64,000 bases of DNA from Emticicia sp. CRIBPO. GTDB taxonomy: Bacteria; Bacteroidota; Bacteroidia; Cytophagales; Spirosomataceae. The position numbers and the translations under genes were made by a program. Shown here piece after piece: positions 17,676-25,419 of the stretch; the first letter of the stretch is position 1; each line of letters opens with the position of its first letter. The notes beneath the pieces are model-generated. The model did not search any database, was not told where the DNA came from, and saw only the letters and a list, made by a program, of their open reading frames with translations. The stretch spans positions 310,001 to 374,000 of the forward strand of contig NZ_JAAAKV010000005.1 in NCBI RefSeq assembly GCF_009905725.1, in the 5' to 3' direction.

Positions 17676-18033
17676 CGAGCATTTCGATTTTTTCTTCCAA
17701 AAGTTCTACCATTTTTGACTTTTCCTTGATAAGGTTATCTTTCTCATTTAGTAATAAAATCAAAAAATCTTTGTCAAGTTTATTGGAAACTGAGTTTTGA
17801 TTAAATGGATTTACATTATTTAATGGCCACCCAGTAAGCTCCCTGAGCACTTCTTCATATGTGATACTTAAGGCCCTGGCGATCTTTGGTATTTCTTCTA
17901 CTTTCAGCTTTTGTTTTCCGTTCTCAAGTCTGTTGTAAGACGAGTGTTCCATATTCAGCATTTCTGCCATATATTCTTGTGAGAAGCTTGCCTGGATTCT
18001 TAATCTTCTTAGATTATCGTTGTTAAAATTCAT
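17653..18033 (-). CDS. XRE/Cro-type HTH regulator with C-terminal coiled coil
   Basis: The N-terminal residues 7-62 form an HTH_XRE domain (LRRLRIQASFSQEYMAEMLNMEHSSYNRLENGKQKLKVEEIPKIARAL, with the SQEYMAE and SSYNRLENG helices). A Asn-rich linker and a C-terminal coiled coil follow (about residues 92-126, LLNEKDNLIKEKSKMVELLEEK). At 126 residues it is a one-component repressor or activator. It is divergent from the precursor peptide, and its own promoter overlaps a palindrome (18079-18092), which suggests autoregulation and control of the island. Confidence 0.88.
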   Translation of the reverse strand: MNFNNDNLRRLRIQASFSQEYMAEMLNMEHSSYNRLENGKQKLKVEEIPKIARALSITYEEVLRELTGWPLNNVNPFNQNSVSNKLDKDFLILLLNEKDNLIKEKSKMVELLEEKIEMLEKQNEVE

Positions 18034-18055
18034 AAAAAGGTATGGTTTTTTGAGT

Positions 18056-18086
18056 CAAATGTACACAAATATACGGAAATAGCAAA
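18056..18086 (-). promoter_or_regulatory. Promoter of the XRE regulator
   Basis: On the minus strand TTTG (18083-18086), a 19-bp spacer and TACATTTG (18056-18063) match the Bacteroidota consensus. The -33 box lies inside the palindrome at 18079-18092. Confidence 0.7.
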
Positions 18087-18092
18087 TGCTAT
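18079..18092. promoter_or_regulatory. Palindrome, candidate operator of the XRE regulator
   Basis: ATAGCA-AA-TGCTAT: 6-bp perfect arms with a 2-bp centre covering the -33 element of the regulator promoter. XRE dimers typically bind such dyads. Confidence 0.5.
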
Positions 18093-18107
18093 TTTAGCCT
18101 TGTAAAA

Positions 18108-18137
18108 TTTGCATAATGTTGTGAGTTTTTTGCATAA
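18108..18137. repeat. Direct repeat TTTGCATAA x2, 21 bp apart
   Basis: Identical 9-mers at 18108-18116 and 18129-18137 lie exactly two helical turns apart, in the regulator-precursor intergenic region. They may be protein-binding half sites. Confidence 0.45.
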
Positions 18138-18167
18138 GGTTTTTTTTGACAGAGGTGTATTATTGCA

Positions 18168-18220
18168 ATATCAAAGGGCATTTCATACAACGGTGTCTTG
18201 AATTTTAAACCCTTTGATAT
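18168..18220 (+). promoter_or_regulatory. Perfect 11-bp inverted repeat before the precursor gene
   Basis: ATATCAAAGGG (18168-18178) and CCCTTTGATAT (18210-18220) could form a stem with a 31-nt loop ending 9 nt before the precursor ATG. It may be an mRNA structure controlling translation or a protein-binding dyad. No canonical TAnnTTTG promoter was found for the precursor. Confidence 0.45.
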
Positions 18221-18229
18221 ATAAATATT

Positions 18230-18385
18230 ATGAAAAGATTGTCATTAGAAGAGCTGAAAGCTCAGAAAGGAGAAAAAAAGTTAGAAGAGTTGAAAACAAG
18301 TAACTTGGAATCAATCAAGGGAGGTGATATCGATTGGTGTCATGTTTGGGATACCATTATAAAAGGTGGGCCTTATATCTTCTAA
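18230..18385 (+). CDS. Double-glycine leader precursor peptide (RiPP/bacteriocin-like)
   Basis: A 51-codon ORF, too short for usual gene callers. The leader is charged and helical (LSLEELKAQKGEKKLEELK) and ends in LESIKGG, residues 26-32, the bacteriocin-type GG cleavage motif read by C39-peptidase exporters. The predicted core is residues 33-51, DIDWCHVWDTIIKGGPYIF: 19 residues with one Cys, one His, two Trp and three Asp. A second IKGG (44-47) repeats the cleavage-site sequence inside the core. A C39 ABC exporter with matching specificity lies 3.4 kb downstream. The peptide's activity and modification are unknown; the assignment rests on the leader and the neighbours. Confidence 0.82.
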   Translation: MKRLSLEELKAQKGEKKLEELKTSNLESIKGGDIDWCHVWDTIIKGGPYIF

Positions 18386-18449
18386 TATAATCATAGACCA
18401 ATTCTCATACCAAGCAATATCTAATTTGGCAGAAGTTTTGAAATTACAT

Positions 18450-18566
18450 CAATGTCGTTTTATAAAGCGAGTGAGGAATAATCTTCACAGGAATCAGAAA
18501 ATAAGTAAAGAGATTTTTTCTTGACTACATTTTAATTGAATGTAGCCCTTTATTAAAACGACATTG
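18450..18566. repeat. 13-bp perfect inverted repeat with nested hairpin
   Basis: CAATGTCGTTTTA (18450-18462) and TAAAACGACATTG (18554-18566) are exact complements, extended by five more pairs with one bulge. They enclose 91 bp with a second hairpin (CTACATT 18525-18531 / AATGTAG 18539-18545). The structure lies between the precursor and the processing genes, so it may attenuate the operon. It could also be a small non-autonomous mobile remnant, though no target-site duplication was verified. No other gene is seen at 18386-18613. Confidence 0.5.
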
Positions 18567-18613
18567 GTTTTAGTAAATTTAAACAGGTGTGAAATGGACT
18601 TAAACAATATTCA

Positions 18614-19345
18614 ATGATCAAGGAAATATTTCAGGATATAAGAATAATTTTACTTAAAGGTGATATAGAAGGGAATCAAGAATCTTTCAAATTAAAGCTA
18701 AAAAAGACTATGCTTATTCTAGTGGTTTCTTTTTTAGTGGCGATGTTCTTGATGCTTTTTATACATCTATCGTTGTTAAAAATGAATATTTCTATAGAGA
18801 ATCAAGTTGATAAATTTATTTCATTAAGAGGGATAGTGTTAAGTGCCTTTTTTTTTATACTAGTTGGGCCAATAATGGAAGAGTTTGTTTTTCGGGCGTC
18901 TTTGAGATATTCTTGCTCTAATATGGTTCTCATGGGGGTGGGGATTAGTTATTTTGGGGTTAGAAATCATGATTTTGCTAGTTGTTTTCCATGGATGAAT
19001 AATACTATTTTTATGATAATAGTAATCTTGTCATTCAGCTTATTTATATTTCTCTTATTGAAATGCTTTAAGAATATAAGTTCTCGTTTAAGTGTATTTT
19101 GGTTAAGAAATCCCAAATTGATTTTCTATTTGTCCGTGATTGTGTTTGGATTTATCCATTTTTTGAATTTTCGTCTGGGGGTAAAGTATTTGTTTTTGAT
19201 GCCTTTGTTGACGTTGCCGCAAACGATGTATGGAATAGTTTTGGGCTATTCGAGAATGAAATTTGGCATACAGTATTCAATATTTTTGCACGTGGCTACT
19301 AACTTATTGTTTTTCTCTCCCAGATTATTAACCTACGTGATATGA
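18614..19345 (+). CDS. CPBP-family intramembrane metalloprotease
   Basis: The 243-residue protein has about six hydrophobic segments. It carries the CPBP (Abi/Rce1-like) motifs: GPIMEEFVFR with Glu89, Glu90 and Arg94; FGFIHF with His182; and LHVATN with His226 and Asn230. Members process prenylated or peptide substrates, or give self-immunity in bacteriocin loci (PlnI and SagE type). Location directly after the precursor suggests either leader processing or producer immunity, which is an inference. The gene is strongly AT-rich (one sampled 60-base line has 18 G/C) and overlaps the next ATG by four bases (ATGA). Confidence 0.85.
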   Translation: MIKEIFQDIRIILLKGDIEGNQESFKLKLKKTMLILVVSFLVAMFLMLFIHLSLLKMNISIENQVDKFISLRGIVLSAFFFILVGPIMEEFVFRASLRYSCSNMVLMGVGISYFGVRNHDFASCFPWMNNTIFMIIVILSFSLFIFLLLKCFKNISSRLSVFWLRNPKLIFYLSVIVFGFIHFLNFRLGVKYLFLMPLLTLPQTMYGIVLGYSRMKFGIQYSIFLHVATNLLFFSPRLLTYVI

Positions 19346-19781
19346 AATTTTATGTCCTTTTTTTGTTTTGCCTTTGCTCTCAACTGCCCAACAAAATTCT
19401 TACAAGTTATGTGATAGCGTGTTTACTAATAAATGGAAACCGCACTATTATTCTTTCAATGCAAAGTACACGCTATCGTCTGAAAAACTTACCGAGGAAG
19501 TAAATAAAACGCTCACTTATCAATCTTCTCAAGTAAATGGATTTATTACCATTCGCTTTGTAGTGAATTGCAAGGGGCAATCTGGCAATTTTGAAATTTA
19601 TCAGATTGATAACAATTACCAGATTGCAAAATTTGAAGACAGATACATTGAGCAATTGTTAAATTTTGTCAAGACCTTAGAAAATTGGAAAATCGGAACT
19701 TATGAAAGCCGGAAATTTGATTATTATGCCTACTTCACTTTTAAAATTGAGCATGGAAAAGTTACTGAAATTGTGCCTTAG
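19342..19781 (+). CDS. Small secreted protein with an apparent frameshift in its signal sequence
   Basis: The main frame encodes a mature part beginning QQNSYKLCDSV and a later G-x-I-x-I-R-F-V-V-N-x-x-G segment that recalls TonB C-terminal domains. It has no proper start: only TTG at 19368, in mid-signal. An ATG at 19342 overlaps the upstream stop as ATGA but is in another frame and soon ends (53 codons). Adding one T to the T7 run at 19358-19364 joins both parts into MKFYVLFFVLPLLSTAQQ, a good signal peptide with an A-Q-Q cleavage site. So the gene is either frameshifted, translated by slippage, or affected by an assembly error. Function unknown. Confidence 0.65.
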
Positions 19782-20574
19782 TCTGACATTCTTATTGGTA
19801 ACCGTTTTGTCTTTTGCTCAAAATGATAGTACCATAAGGGCGAAAAAAGAAAGATTTATCACCCAAAAGTATTGGCATCAATTCAGTTACAATTCATTAG
19901 AATGGCAAATGTACTTAGATTCGGCATTAGTAATTGAGCCTGAAAACGCATACTTGTGGCAACAAAAATCCATGCCAAACTTTAAAAGTGGAAAGTATTA
20001 TGATGGAATGAGATTCTTAAATAAGGCTATTCAGTATGACAGTATTGCTTATCTGGGTTATCGTGGTTTTATGAAATGTATCTTTATGAAAGACTATACA
20101 AGTGCCCTTACAGATTTGAAAGCTATTTATAAAAAACGTCCCCTTGAACACATAATGGATCATAGCTATCCTTTTTGGATAGGTATTTCTTATTTGAAAC
20201 TCAATCAATTAGATTCTGCCGATTATTATTTAGGTTTATCTGTTAATAATGCTTTGTTGAAAGACAAAGACGCAGTACACTATGTAGATTGGTTTTATTG
20301 GGGATTGACAAAATATAAACAAAAAAATTATAAAGTAGCCTTAACATATTTTGAAAATGTCATTGCTCAGAACTCAAATTTCCCGGATGTCGAATATTAT
20401 AAGGCAACGATATTATTACGAAATCATCAAAAAGAGCAAGCAAAAGCATTATTACTACAAGCAAAAGCGAATATAGCAAGTGGATATCGAATGAACGAAG
20501 ACAACGAGGTTTATACTAATTATCCATACCAAATTACGGGTGTCGACATTGATGAACTTTTAGAAAAACTTTGA
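19753..20574 (+). CDS. Secreted tetratricopeptide-repeat protein
   Basis: The frame is open from 19702, but the ATG at 19753 starts a good signal peptide (MEKLLKLCLSLTFLLVTVLSFAQ), giving 273 residues. The mature part has TPR-like helix pairs: residue blocks around MYLDSALVIEPENAYLW, GMRFLNKAIQYDSIAYLGY, and KVALTYFENVIAQNSNFPD. TPRs bind other proteins. It overlaps the upstream gene by 29 bp and shares a TGATG overlap with the next gene. A role as a periplasmic partner of the peptide pathway or in immunity is inferred from position only. Confidence 0.8.
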   Translation: MEKLLKLCLSLTFLLVTVLSFAQNDSTIRAKKERFITQKYWHQFSYNSLEWQMYLDSALVIEPENAYLWQQKSMPNFKSGKYYDGMRFLNKAIQYDSIAYLGYRGFMKCIFMKDYTSALTDLKAIYKKRPLEHIMDHSYPFWIGISYLKLNQLDSADYYLGLSVNNALLKDKDAVHYVDWFYWGLTKYKQKNYKVALTYFENVIAQNSNFPDVEYYKATILLRNHQKEQAKALLLQAKANIASGYRMNEDNEVYTNYPYQITGVDIDELLEKL

Positions 20575-21713
20575 TGAAAATCCTGCAATTTTACATTAGC
20601 GATCTACTATTAGCTCAAAATCAGATTTCGTTGGCCGACACAATCCGAATGGCTATTTATCAGGAAAATGAGGTACTTTTTAATTTGTTAGACTATGAAA
20701 ATGATATACTATTTTTAGAGCCAAATTGTTTCTGCTATTTTCTTTCCGATATTGACCCTGAAAATAGAATGTCCTTAGAACAGACGCTGTTTGGTTATAT
20801 AGCGGAAGAAAAACGTCCTTCAAAAATTGCGGTTAAAGCCGATTTGTTTGGTTTGGTGAATTTGCCAAATTTGGGCTACATTCAGACAAATCCTTTTGAA
20901 GTATTATGGCTGTCATCGCAAGAAATCGAACAAAGATTACTGTCAGGTAAATTTGTTAAAAATAGCAGTATTCGTCTCTGTTTACACCCAACCGATCATC
21001 TGAGCTGTCAAAAAGGGGTAGTGTTTGATGAATCAGTTGAACAATCTTTAGCCAAACATCAGAAACAATTAGAAAAAGCAATAGATTTTTTTCAAAATCA
21101 GGTATCTGATTTTTGGCAACTTATTACTGGTGTTAATAATCAATTTGTAGTTTTTAGTAGCCCTAATCACAATTCTTTTGCAAGTATTTCCCATCATGGC
21201 ACGGCATATTTTAATGTTGAAAACAAACAAAAATCGCCTATATTCTTTATTGATGATATTGCTCACCAATGCGGACACGTCATTTTTAATGTACTTACAC
21301 TTGAAGCTACCAAATTTCTGAAAGTATCGAAAGATTACCCACTTAGGGGGTTTTCGACCAATCCACAAGAAAATAGAGGAGTTTATGGGGCTTTTCATGG
21401 TTTATTTACCTACACAACTATTTTACACTCTTTGGATAAAGTATTAAAATCGGAAACTTTATTTGATGAAAAGCAATGCCACGAGGCATTAGGAAGAATG
21501 GGTTTCTATATGCACAAATTTTATTTAGATCTCCAACTGATGAGTAATTCTGAGATTTTAACACACGATGGCTTAGCCTATCATAAACAATTTTTAGATG
21601 GATATAACACAATACTATTAGAATATGGAAAAGAATTGGCCTTATTAGATTACAGCAATCAACCTTACACTTTTCAATATGACCTGTTTAATGATTTAAA
21701 CCCTTTACAGTAG
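20574..21713 (+). CDS. HExxH-type peptide hydroxylase-like protein carrying HQxxH
   Basis: ATG at 20574 overlaps the upstream stop (TGATG), giving 379 residues. The best resemblance, from memory, is to the HEXXH-motif domain (aKG-HExxH-type peptide beta-hydroxylases in RiPP pathways). The shared layout is FIDDIAHQCGH, then about 35 residues later the block PLRGFSTNPQENRGVYGAFHGLF, which parallels the family's W/L-R-x-D-P-R-P...G-x-x-HG-x-F. Putative metal ligands are His231, His235 and His275. The usual Glu is Gln232. It is the only candidate modification enzyme near the precursor. It may instead be an inactive or peptidase-like homologue. Confidence 0.6.
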   Translation: MKILQFYISDLLLAQNQISLADTIRMAIYQENEVLFNLLDYENDILFLEPNCFCYFLSDIDPENRMSLEQTLFGYIAEEKRPSKIAVKADLFGLVNLPNLGYIQTNPFEVLWLSSQEIEQRLLSGKFVKNSSIRLCLHPTDHLSCQKGVVFDESVEQSLAKHQKQLEKAIDFFQNQVSDFWQLITGVNNQFVVFSSPNHNSFASISHHGTAYFNVENKQKSPIFFIDDIAHQCGHVIFNVLTLEATKFLKVSKDYPLRGFSTNPQENRGVYGAFHGLFTYTTILHSLDKVLKSETLFDEKQCHEALGRMGFYMHKFYLDLQLMSNSEILTHDGLAYHKQFLDGYNTILLEYGKELALLDYSNQPYTFQYDLFNDLNPLQ

Positions 21714-21747
21714 ATTTTTTGAAAGGTTAACAAAGATTAAGTAATTA

Positions 21748-23952
21748 ATGGCTAAAAAACATCCATTCTATCGTCAATATGATCAAAAAGACTGTGGGCC
21801 AACTTGCCTGCGGATGATTAGTAAATTTCATGGAAGAGCTTATGATTCTAACTATTTACGTGAAATAGCTAATCTGACGGGGGATGGTACTACACTTGGT
21901 GGTCTAGCTGATGCCGCCGAAAAGATTGGTTTTAGTTCCTTAGCTCTAAATGTTTCTTTTGACACTTTAGCAGAACAAATCCCCTTGCCATGTATTGCTC
22001 ATTGGCGTCAGAGACACTATGTTGTAGTTTATGAAGCTAACAAAGAAGAGTTGATAGTTGGTGACCCTGGCTATGGATTAATTACTTATTCAAAACAAGA
22101 TTTCATTAAGGGGTGGATACCCGAGAAAAAACCCACCAATGAATCAGAAGGGGTTTTGTTGCTGTTGGAGACCACACCTTTGTTTTACGAGCAGGAAGTA
22201 AAAACAACCGAGAAAAAGTCTTTAACAGGTTTCATTTTTCGATATTTTCGCCCTTACAAAAGGTATATTATTCAACTTTTTATTGGTCTTTTGGTGGCAA
22301 GTTTGTTGCAATTTGCTTTACCGTTTCTAACTCAACAAATAGTTGATACGGGCATAAATACACATAATCTGAGTTTCGTTTCTTTAATATTGATTGCTCA
22401 GATAGTACTTTTTATTTCCCAATCGTTCATAAGTATTATCCGGTCATGGATATTATTACACACAACAAGTCGTATTAACTTACGAATGCTTTCAGATTTT
22501 CTGATGAAGCTGATGAATTTGCCAATTAGTTTTTTTGATTCCAAAACAACCGGGGATTTATTGCAACGTATTCGTGACCACGATCGTGTACAGGCTTTTT
22601 TATCTGCCACTACATTGGACGTGCTTTTTTCATCAATAACATTGTTTGTTTTCGGGGGAATTCTATTCTATTACAATCCTTTATTGTTTTGGACGTTTTT
22701 GACAGGATCATTATTTTACATTGTCTGGGTTCTGATTTTCTTAAAAACGCGGGCAAAGATAGATTATTTATATTTCGACCAGGCTTCCGGTAATCAAAGC
22801 AGTACTATTCAATTGATCAATGGAATGCAGGAAATAAAATTGAATGGCTCAGAAAAAAGACGACGCTGGGAGTGGGAGGCCATTCAGGCACGTTTATTCA
22901 AATTGAATATCCGCAGTTTAGCCTTGTCTCAAACACAAAATGAAGGCGGGAGTTTTATTAATCAAATAAAGAATATCTTAATAAGCTTTATAGCGGCAAG
23001 ATCGGTTATTAATGGAGAAATTACTTTAGGAGCTATGCTTTCGGTACAATATATCATTGGTCAGATGAATGCTCCGATCAATAATTTTTTGACATTTATC
23101 CGGAGTTATCAGGATGCCAAGTTAAGTATTGAAAGATTGGCAGAGATTCATAATAAAACCGACGAAGAAACAAAAGAAGATTTATTGATAAATGAGTTAC
23201 CTGCTAATAAAACGATACAGATGCAAAATCTGGACTTTCGTTATGGAAGTAGTGCATCAGCATTAGTTTTGAAAAACATTAATCTGACAATTCCGGAAGG
23301 AAAAGTAACCGCAATTGTAGGGGCTAGTGGTAGCGGAAAAACAACGCTTTTGAAATTACTTCTCAAGTTCTATGAACCATCTAACGGCCAGATTTATTTA
23401 GGCAATACCAATCTGAAAAATTTGAGTTACAATTTCTGGCGTAGCCAATGCGGAGTTGTGATGCAGGATGGTTATATTTTTGCAGACTCTATTGCCCGTA
23501 ATGTCAGTGAATCAGACATAAATGGCTCAATAAATAAGAGAAAACTTCAAAATGCTATCCATACTGCAAACATAAGTGAATTTGTTGAACAATTACCCAG
23601 CGGTTTTAACACCCGGATTGGCTCAAGCGGAATGGGAATTAGTGGTGGGCAAAAGCAAAGGATTTTAATAGCCCGTGCTGTTTACAAAAATCCTGAATTT
23701 TTATTCTTCGATGAAGCCACTTCTGCATTAGATGCTAATAATGAAGCTCAGATAATGCGGAATTTGGATGAGTTTTTCAGAGGTAGAACTGTAGTCGTAG
23801 TTGCACATCGTTTAAGTACAGTTAAGAATGCAGATCAGATTATTGTACTTAATAGGGGTGAAATAGTTGAATCAGGGACTCATGATGATTTAGTGTACAA
23901 GCAGGGCTATTACTATTCATTGGTAAAGAATCAATTAGAATTGGGAAGTTAA
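21748..23952 (+). CDS. C39-peptidase ABC transporter (PCAT), peptide maturation and export
   Basis: The 734-residue protein begins with a C39 peptidase domain: catalytic Cys16 in QKDCGPTCL, His90 in RQRHYVVV and Asp106 in VGDPGYG. A six-helix ABC exporter domain follows (about 165-450) and then the ATPase: Walker A GASGSGKT (525-532), signature ISGGQKQR (from 631) and Walker B LFFDEATS (Asp655, Glu656). Such transporters cut after GG and export the core peptide, which fits the precursor at 18230. The gene starts 35 bp after the hydroxylase-like gene and overlaps the HlyD gene by one base (TAATG). Confidence 0.95.
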   Translation: MAKKHPFYRQYDQKDCGPTCLRMISKFHGRAYDSNYLREIANLTGDGTTLGGLADAAEKIGFSSLALNVSFDTLAEQIPLPCIAHWRQRHYVVVYEANKEELIVGDPGYGLITYSKQDFIKGWIPEKKPTNESEGVLLLLETTPLFYEQEVKTTEKKSLTGFIFRYFRPYKRYIIQLFIGLLVASLLQFALPFLTQQIVDTGINTHNLSFVSLILIAQIVLFISQSFISIIRSWILLHTTSRINLRMLSDFLMKLMNLPISFFDSKTTGDLLQRIRDHDRVQAFLSATTLDVLFSSITLFVFGGILFYYNPLLFWTFLTGSLFYIVWVLIFLKTRAKIDYLYFDQASGNQSSTIQLINGMQEIKLNGSEKRRRWEWEAIQARLFKLNIRSLALSQTQNEGGSFINQIKNILISFIAARSVINGEITLGAMLSVQYIIGQMNAPINNFLTFIRSYQDAKLSIERLAEIHNKTDEETKEDLLINELPANKTIQMQNLDFRYGSSASALVLKNINLTIPEGKVTAIVGASGSGKTTLLKLLLKFYEPSNGQIYLGNTNLKNLSYNFWRSQCGVVMQDGYIFADSIARNVSESDINGSINKRKLQNAIHTANISEFVEQLPSGFNTRIGSSGMGISGGQKQRILIARAVYKNPEFLFFDEATSALDANNEAQIMRNLDEFFRGRTVVVVAHRLSTVKNADQIIVLNRGEIVESGTHDDLVYKQGYYYSLVKNQLELGS

Positions 23953-25250
23953 TGGAAAATATAGACATTGAAGAAGCTGAAATCAGAAGCGAAGCGGTCA
24001 GAGATTTTTTGGAGACCATTCCAAACTGGCTGATTCGATGGGGGATCCTTAGCACATCTATTGTATTGTTAGTTGTATTTTCTGCAGGCTGGTGGATCCA
24101 TTACCCTACAATTGTGGTTGCGGATTTTACATTGAGCTCTACAAGCCTCCCCAAGCCGGTAATCGCGAAAGTCGATGGTAGATTGGAAAAGATATTTGTA
24201 AAAGAAAACCAAAAGGTAAAAACAGGCGAAATGCTTGGCTATTTAGAAAGTACTGCAAATCACAATGAAATGTTAAAGCTTGAAAGCGAATTGAAAAATT
24301 TTGATACCAACTTGTTGAATGATAATATAGCGGAGGTGCATTTAGTTACTTTGGGTAAGTATTATCACTTAGGGGAGCTTCAAGATCAGTACCAGGATCT
24401 CCAGCAAAATTATGTTCAGATGAGTTTCCTGTTTAAGGATAAATACTTTCAAAAAAGGAAAGATTTTATTGAGAATGAAATAAATGAAATTCTTACTATT
24501 AACCAGCATTTGCAAGACCAGTTAAAGTTATATGACAGAGATGTAGAATTGTCAGATAAAGAATATAAAATAAACCAAAAACTGTTAAACGAAAAGGTTA
24601 TCGCCAAACTGGACTTATACAGAGAAGAGAGTAAACTTTTGGCTAAAAAGATACCTATCAAAAATATTCAAAATACGATTTTAAATAACAGGGCATTGGT
24701 TAATAGCAAACAACGGGAGATCTTGGAGCTGGAAAATACTACCCTGTTACAAAAGGAGTCATTCAAACAATCATTAAATATTCTGAAAAGTAATATTGAA
24801 CAATGGAAAAGCAGATATGTTTTATTTTCTCCCATTGATGGTCATGTTAATTTGGCTGGTTCGCTTCAGGAAAAGCAATATGTTAAATCAGGTTCTGAAA
24901 TTCTGTTTATATCAACACAGAATAAGACTTATTTGGGAGAAATCAGGATTCCACAGGCCAATTTTGGTAAAGTTAAAAAAGGACAAAAAGTTTTAATAAA
25001 GCTTCAGGGGTATCCTTTCGAAGAGTTTGGATCAATACGAGGACAGATAGTCACAATAGCAGAACTATCGTCTCAGGACAACCAGTTCTTTTGGGCTACT
25101 GTGAGTTTGCCAAACGGTTTGCTAACAGACGCAAACAAAAAAGTGGAGTATAAAACCGGTATGAAAGCTTCAGCAGAAATCGTTACGGAAGATATGAAAT
25201 TAATCGAGCGATTACTTTTTGCTTTTAAACGCTCATTACAAACCAGATAA
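23952..25250 (+). CDS. HlyD-family membrane-fusion/adaptor protein
   Basis: At 432 residues it has one N-terminal transmembrane helix (about residues 33-55), a biotinyl-lipoyl-like half (VIAKVDGRLEKIFVKENQKVKTGEMLGYLES), a long alpha-helical hairpin (about 110-275) and a second lipoyl half with a barrel domain (RYVLFSPIDGHVNLAGSL, then GQKVLIKLQGYPFEEFGSIRG). It bridges the ABC exporter to an outer-membrane channel such as TolC, which is not encoded here. It is translationally coupled to the C39 exporter and is the last gene of the island. Confidence 0.93.
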   Translation: MENIDIEEAEIRSEAVRDFLETIPNWLIRWGILSTSIVLLVVFSAGWWIHYPTIVVADFTLSSTSLPKPVIAKVDGRLEKIFVKENQKVKTGEMLGYLESTANHNEMLKLESELKNFDTNLLNDNIAEVHLVTLGKYYHLGELQDQYQDLQQNYVQMSFLFKDKYFQKRKDFIENEINEILTINQHLQDQLKLYDRDVELSDKEYKINQKLLNEKVIAKLDLYREESKLLAKKIPIKNIQNTILNNRALVNSKQREILELENTTLLQKESFKQSLNILKSNIEQWKSRYVLFSPIDGHVNLAGSLQEKQYVKSGSEILFISTQNKTYLGEIRIPQANFGKVKKGQKVLIKLQGYPFEEFGSIRGQIVTIAELSSQDNQFFWATVSLPNGLLTDANKKVEYKTGMKASAEIVTEDMKLIERLLFAFKRSLQTR

Positions 25251-25272
25251 CAACATATTTTTTTAGAAAAAC

Positions 25273-25303
25273 TTGTCTTCTTAAGAAGAAACACATACCT
25301 TTG
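25273..25303 (+). promoter_or_regulatory. rpoBC promoter with a palindrome in its spacer
   Basis: TTG at 25273-25275, a 20-bp spacer and TACCTTTG at 25296-25303 fit the Bacteroidota consensus. The spacer holds a 14-bp perfect palindrome, TCTTCTTAAGAAGA (25276-25289), in a position where a bound protein would block polymerase. It starts 22 bp after the island's last stop. Confidence 0.7.
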
Positions 25304-25360
25304 CAAGCTTTTTGATGATTGTTTCACCGTGCTTTGGTTCTTTCATCAAGACAGATAACA

Positions 25361-25419
25361 TTTTACCCGATACACTTCTGTTTTCGTAGGGCAGATGAAA
25401 AGGGGTAAATTCGTTTTTT
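25361..25419 (+). promoter_or_regulatory. Terminator-like hairpin in the rpoB leader
   Basis: TTTACCC (25362-25368) pairs with GGGTAAA (25403-25409), an inner CTTCTG/CAGATG pairing is possible, and TTCGTTTTTTC follows at once. In a leader of about 215 nt this could act as an attenuator. The rest of 25420-25524 shows no other recognisable element. Confidence 0.4.

Noticed and set aside
18230-18385. Precursor as a lanthipeptide or radical-SAM sactipeptide
   Set aside because: The core has a single Cys and only one Thr and no Ser, and no LanB/LanC/LanM or radical-SAM gene is nearby.
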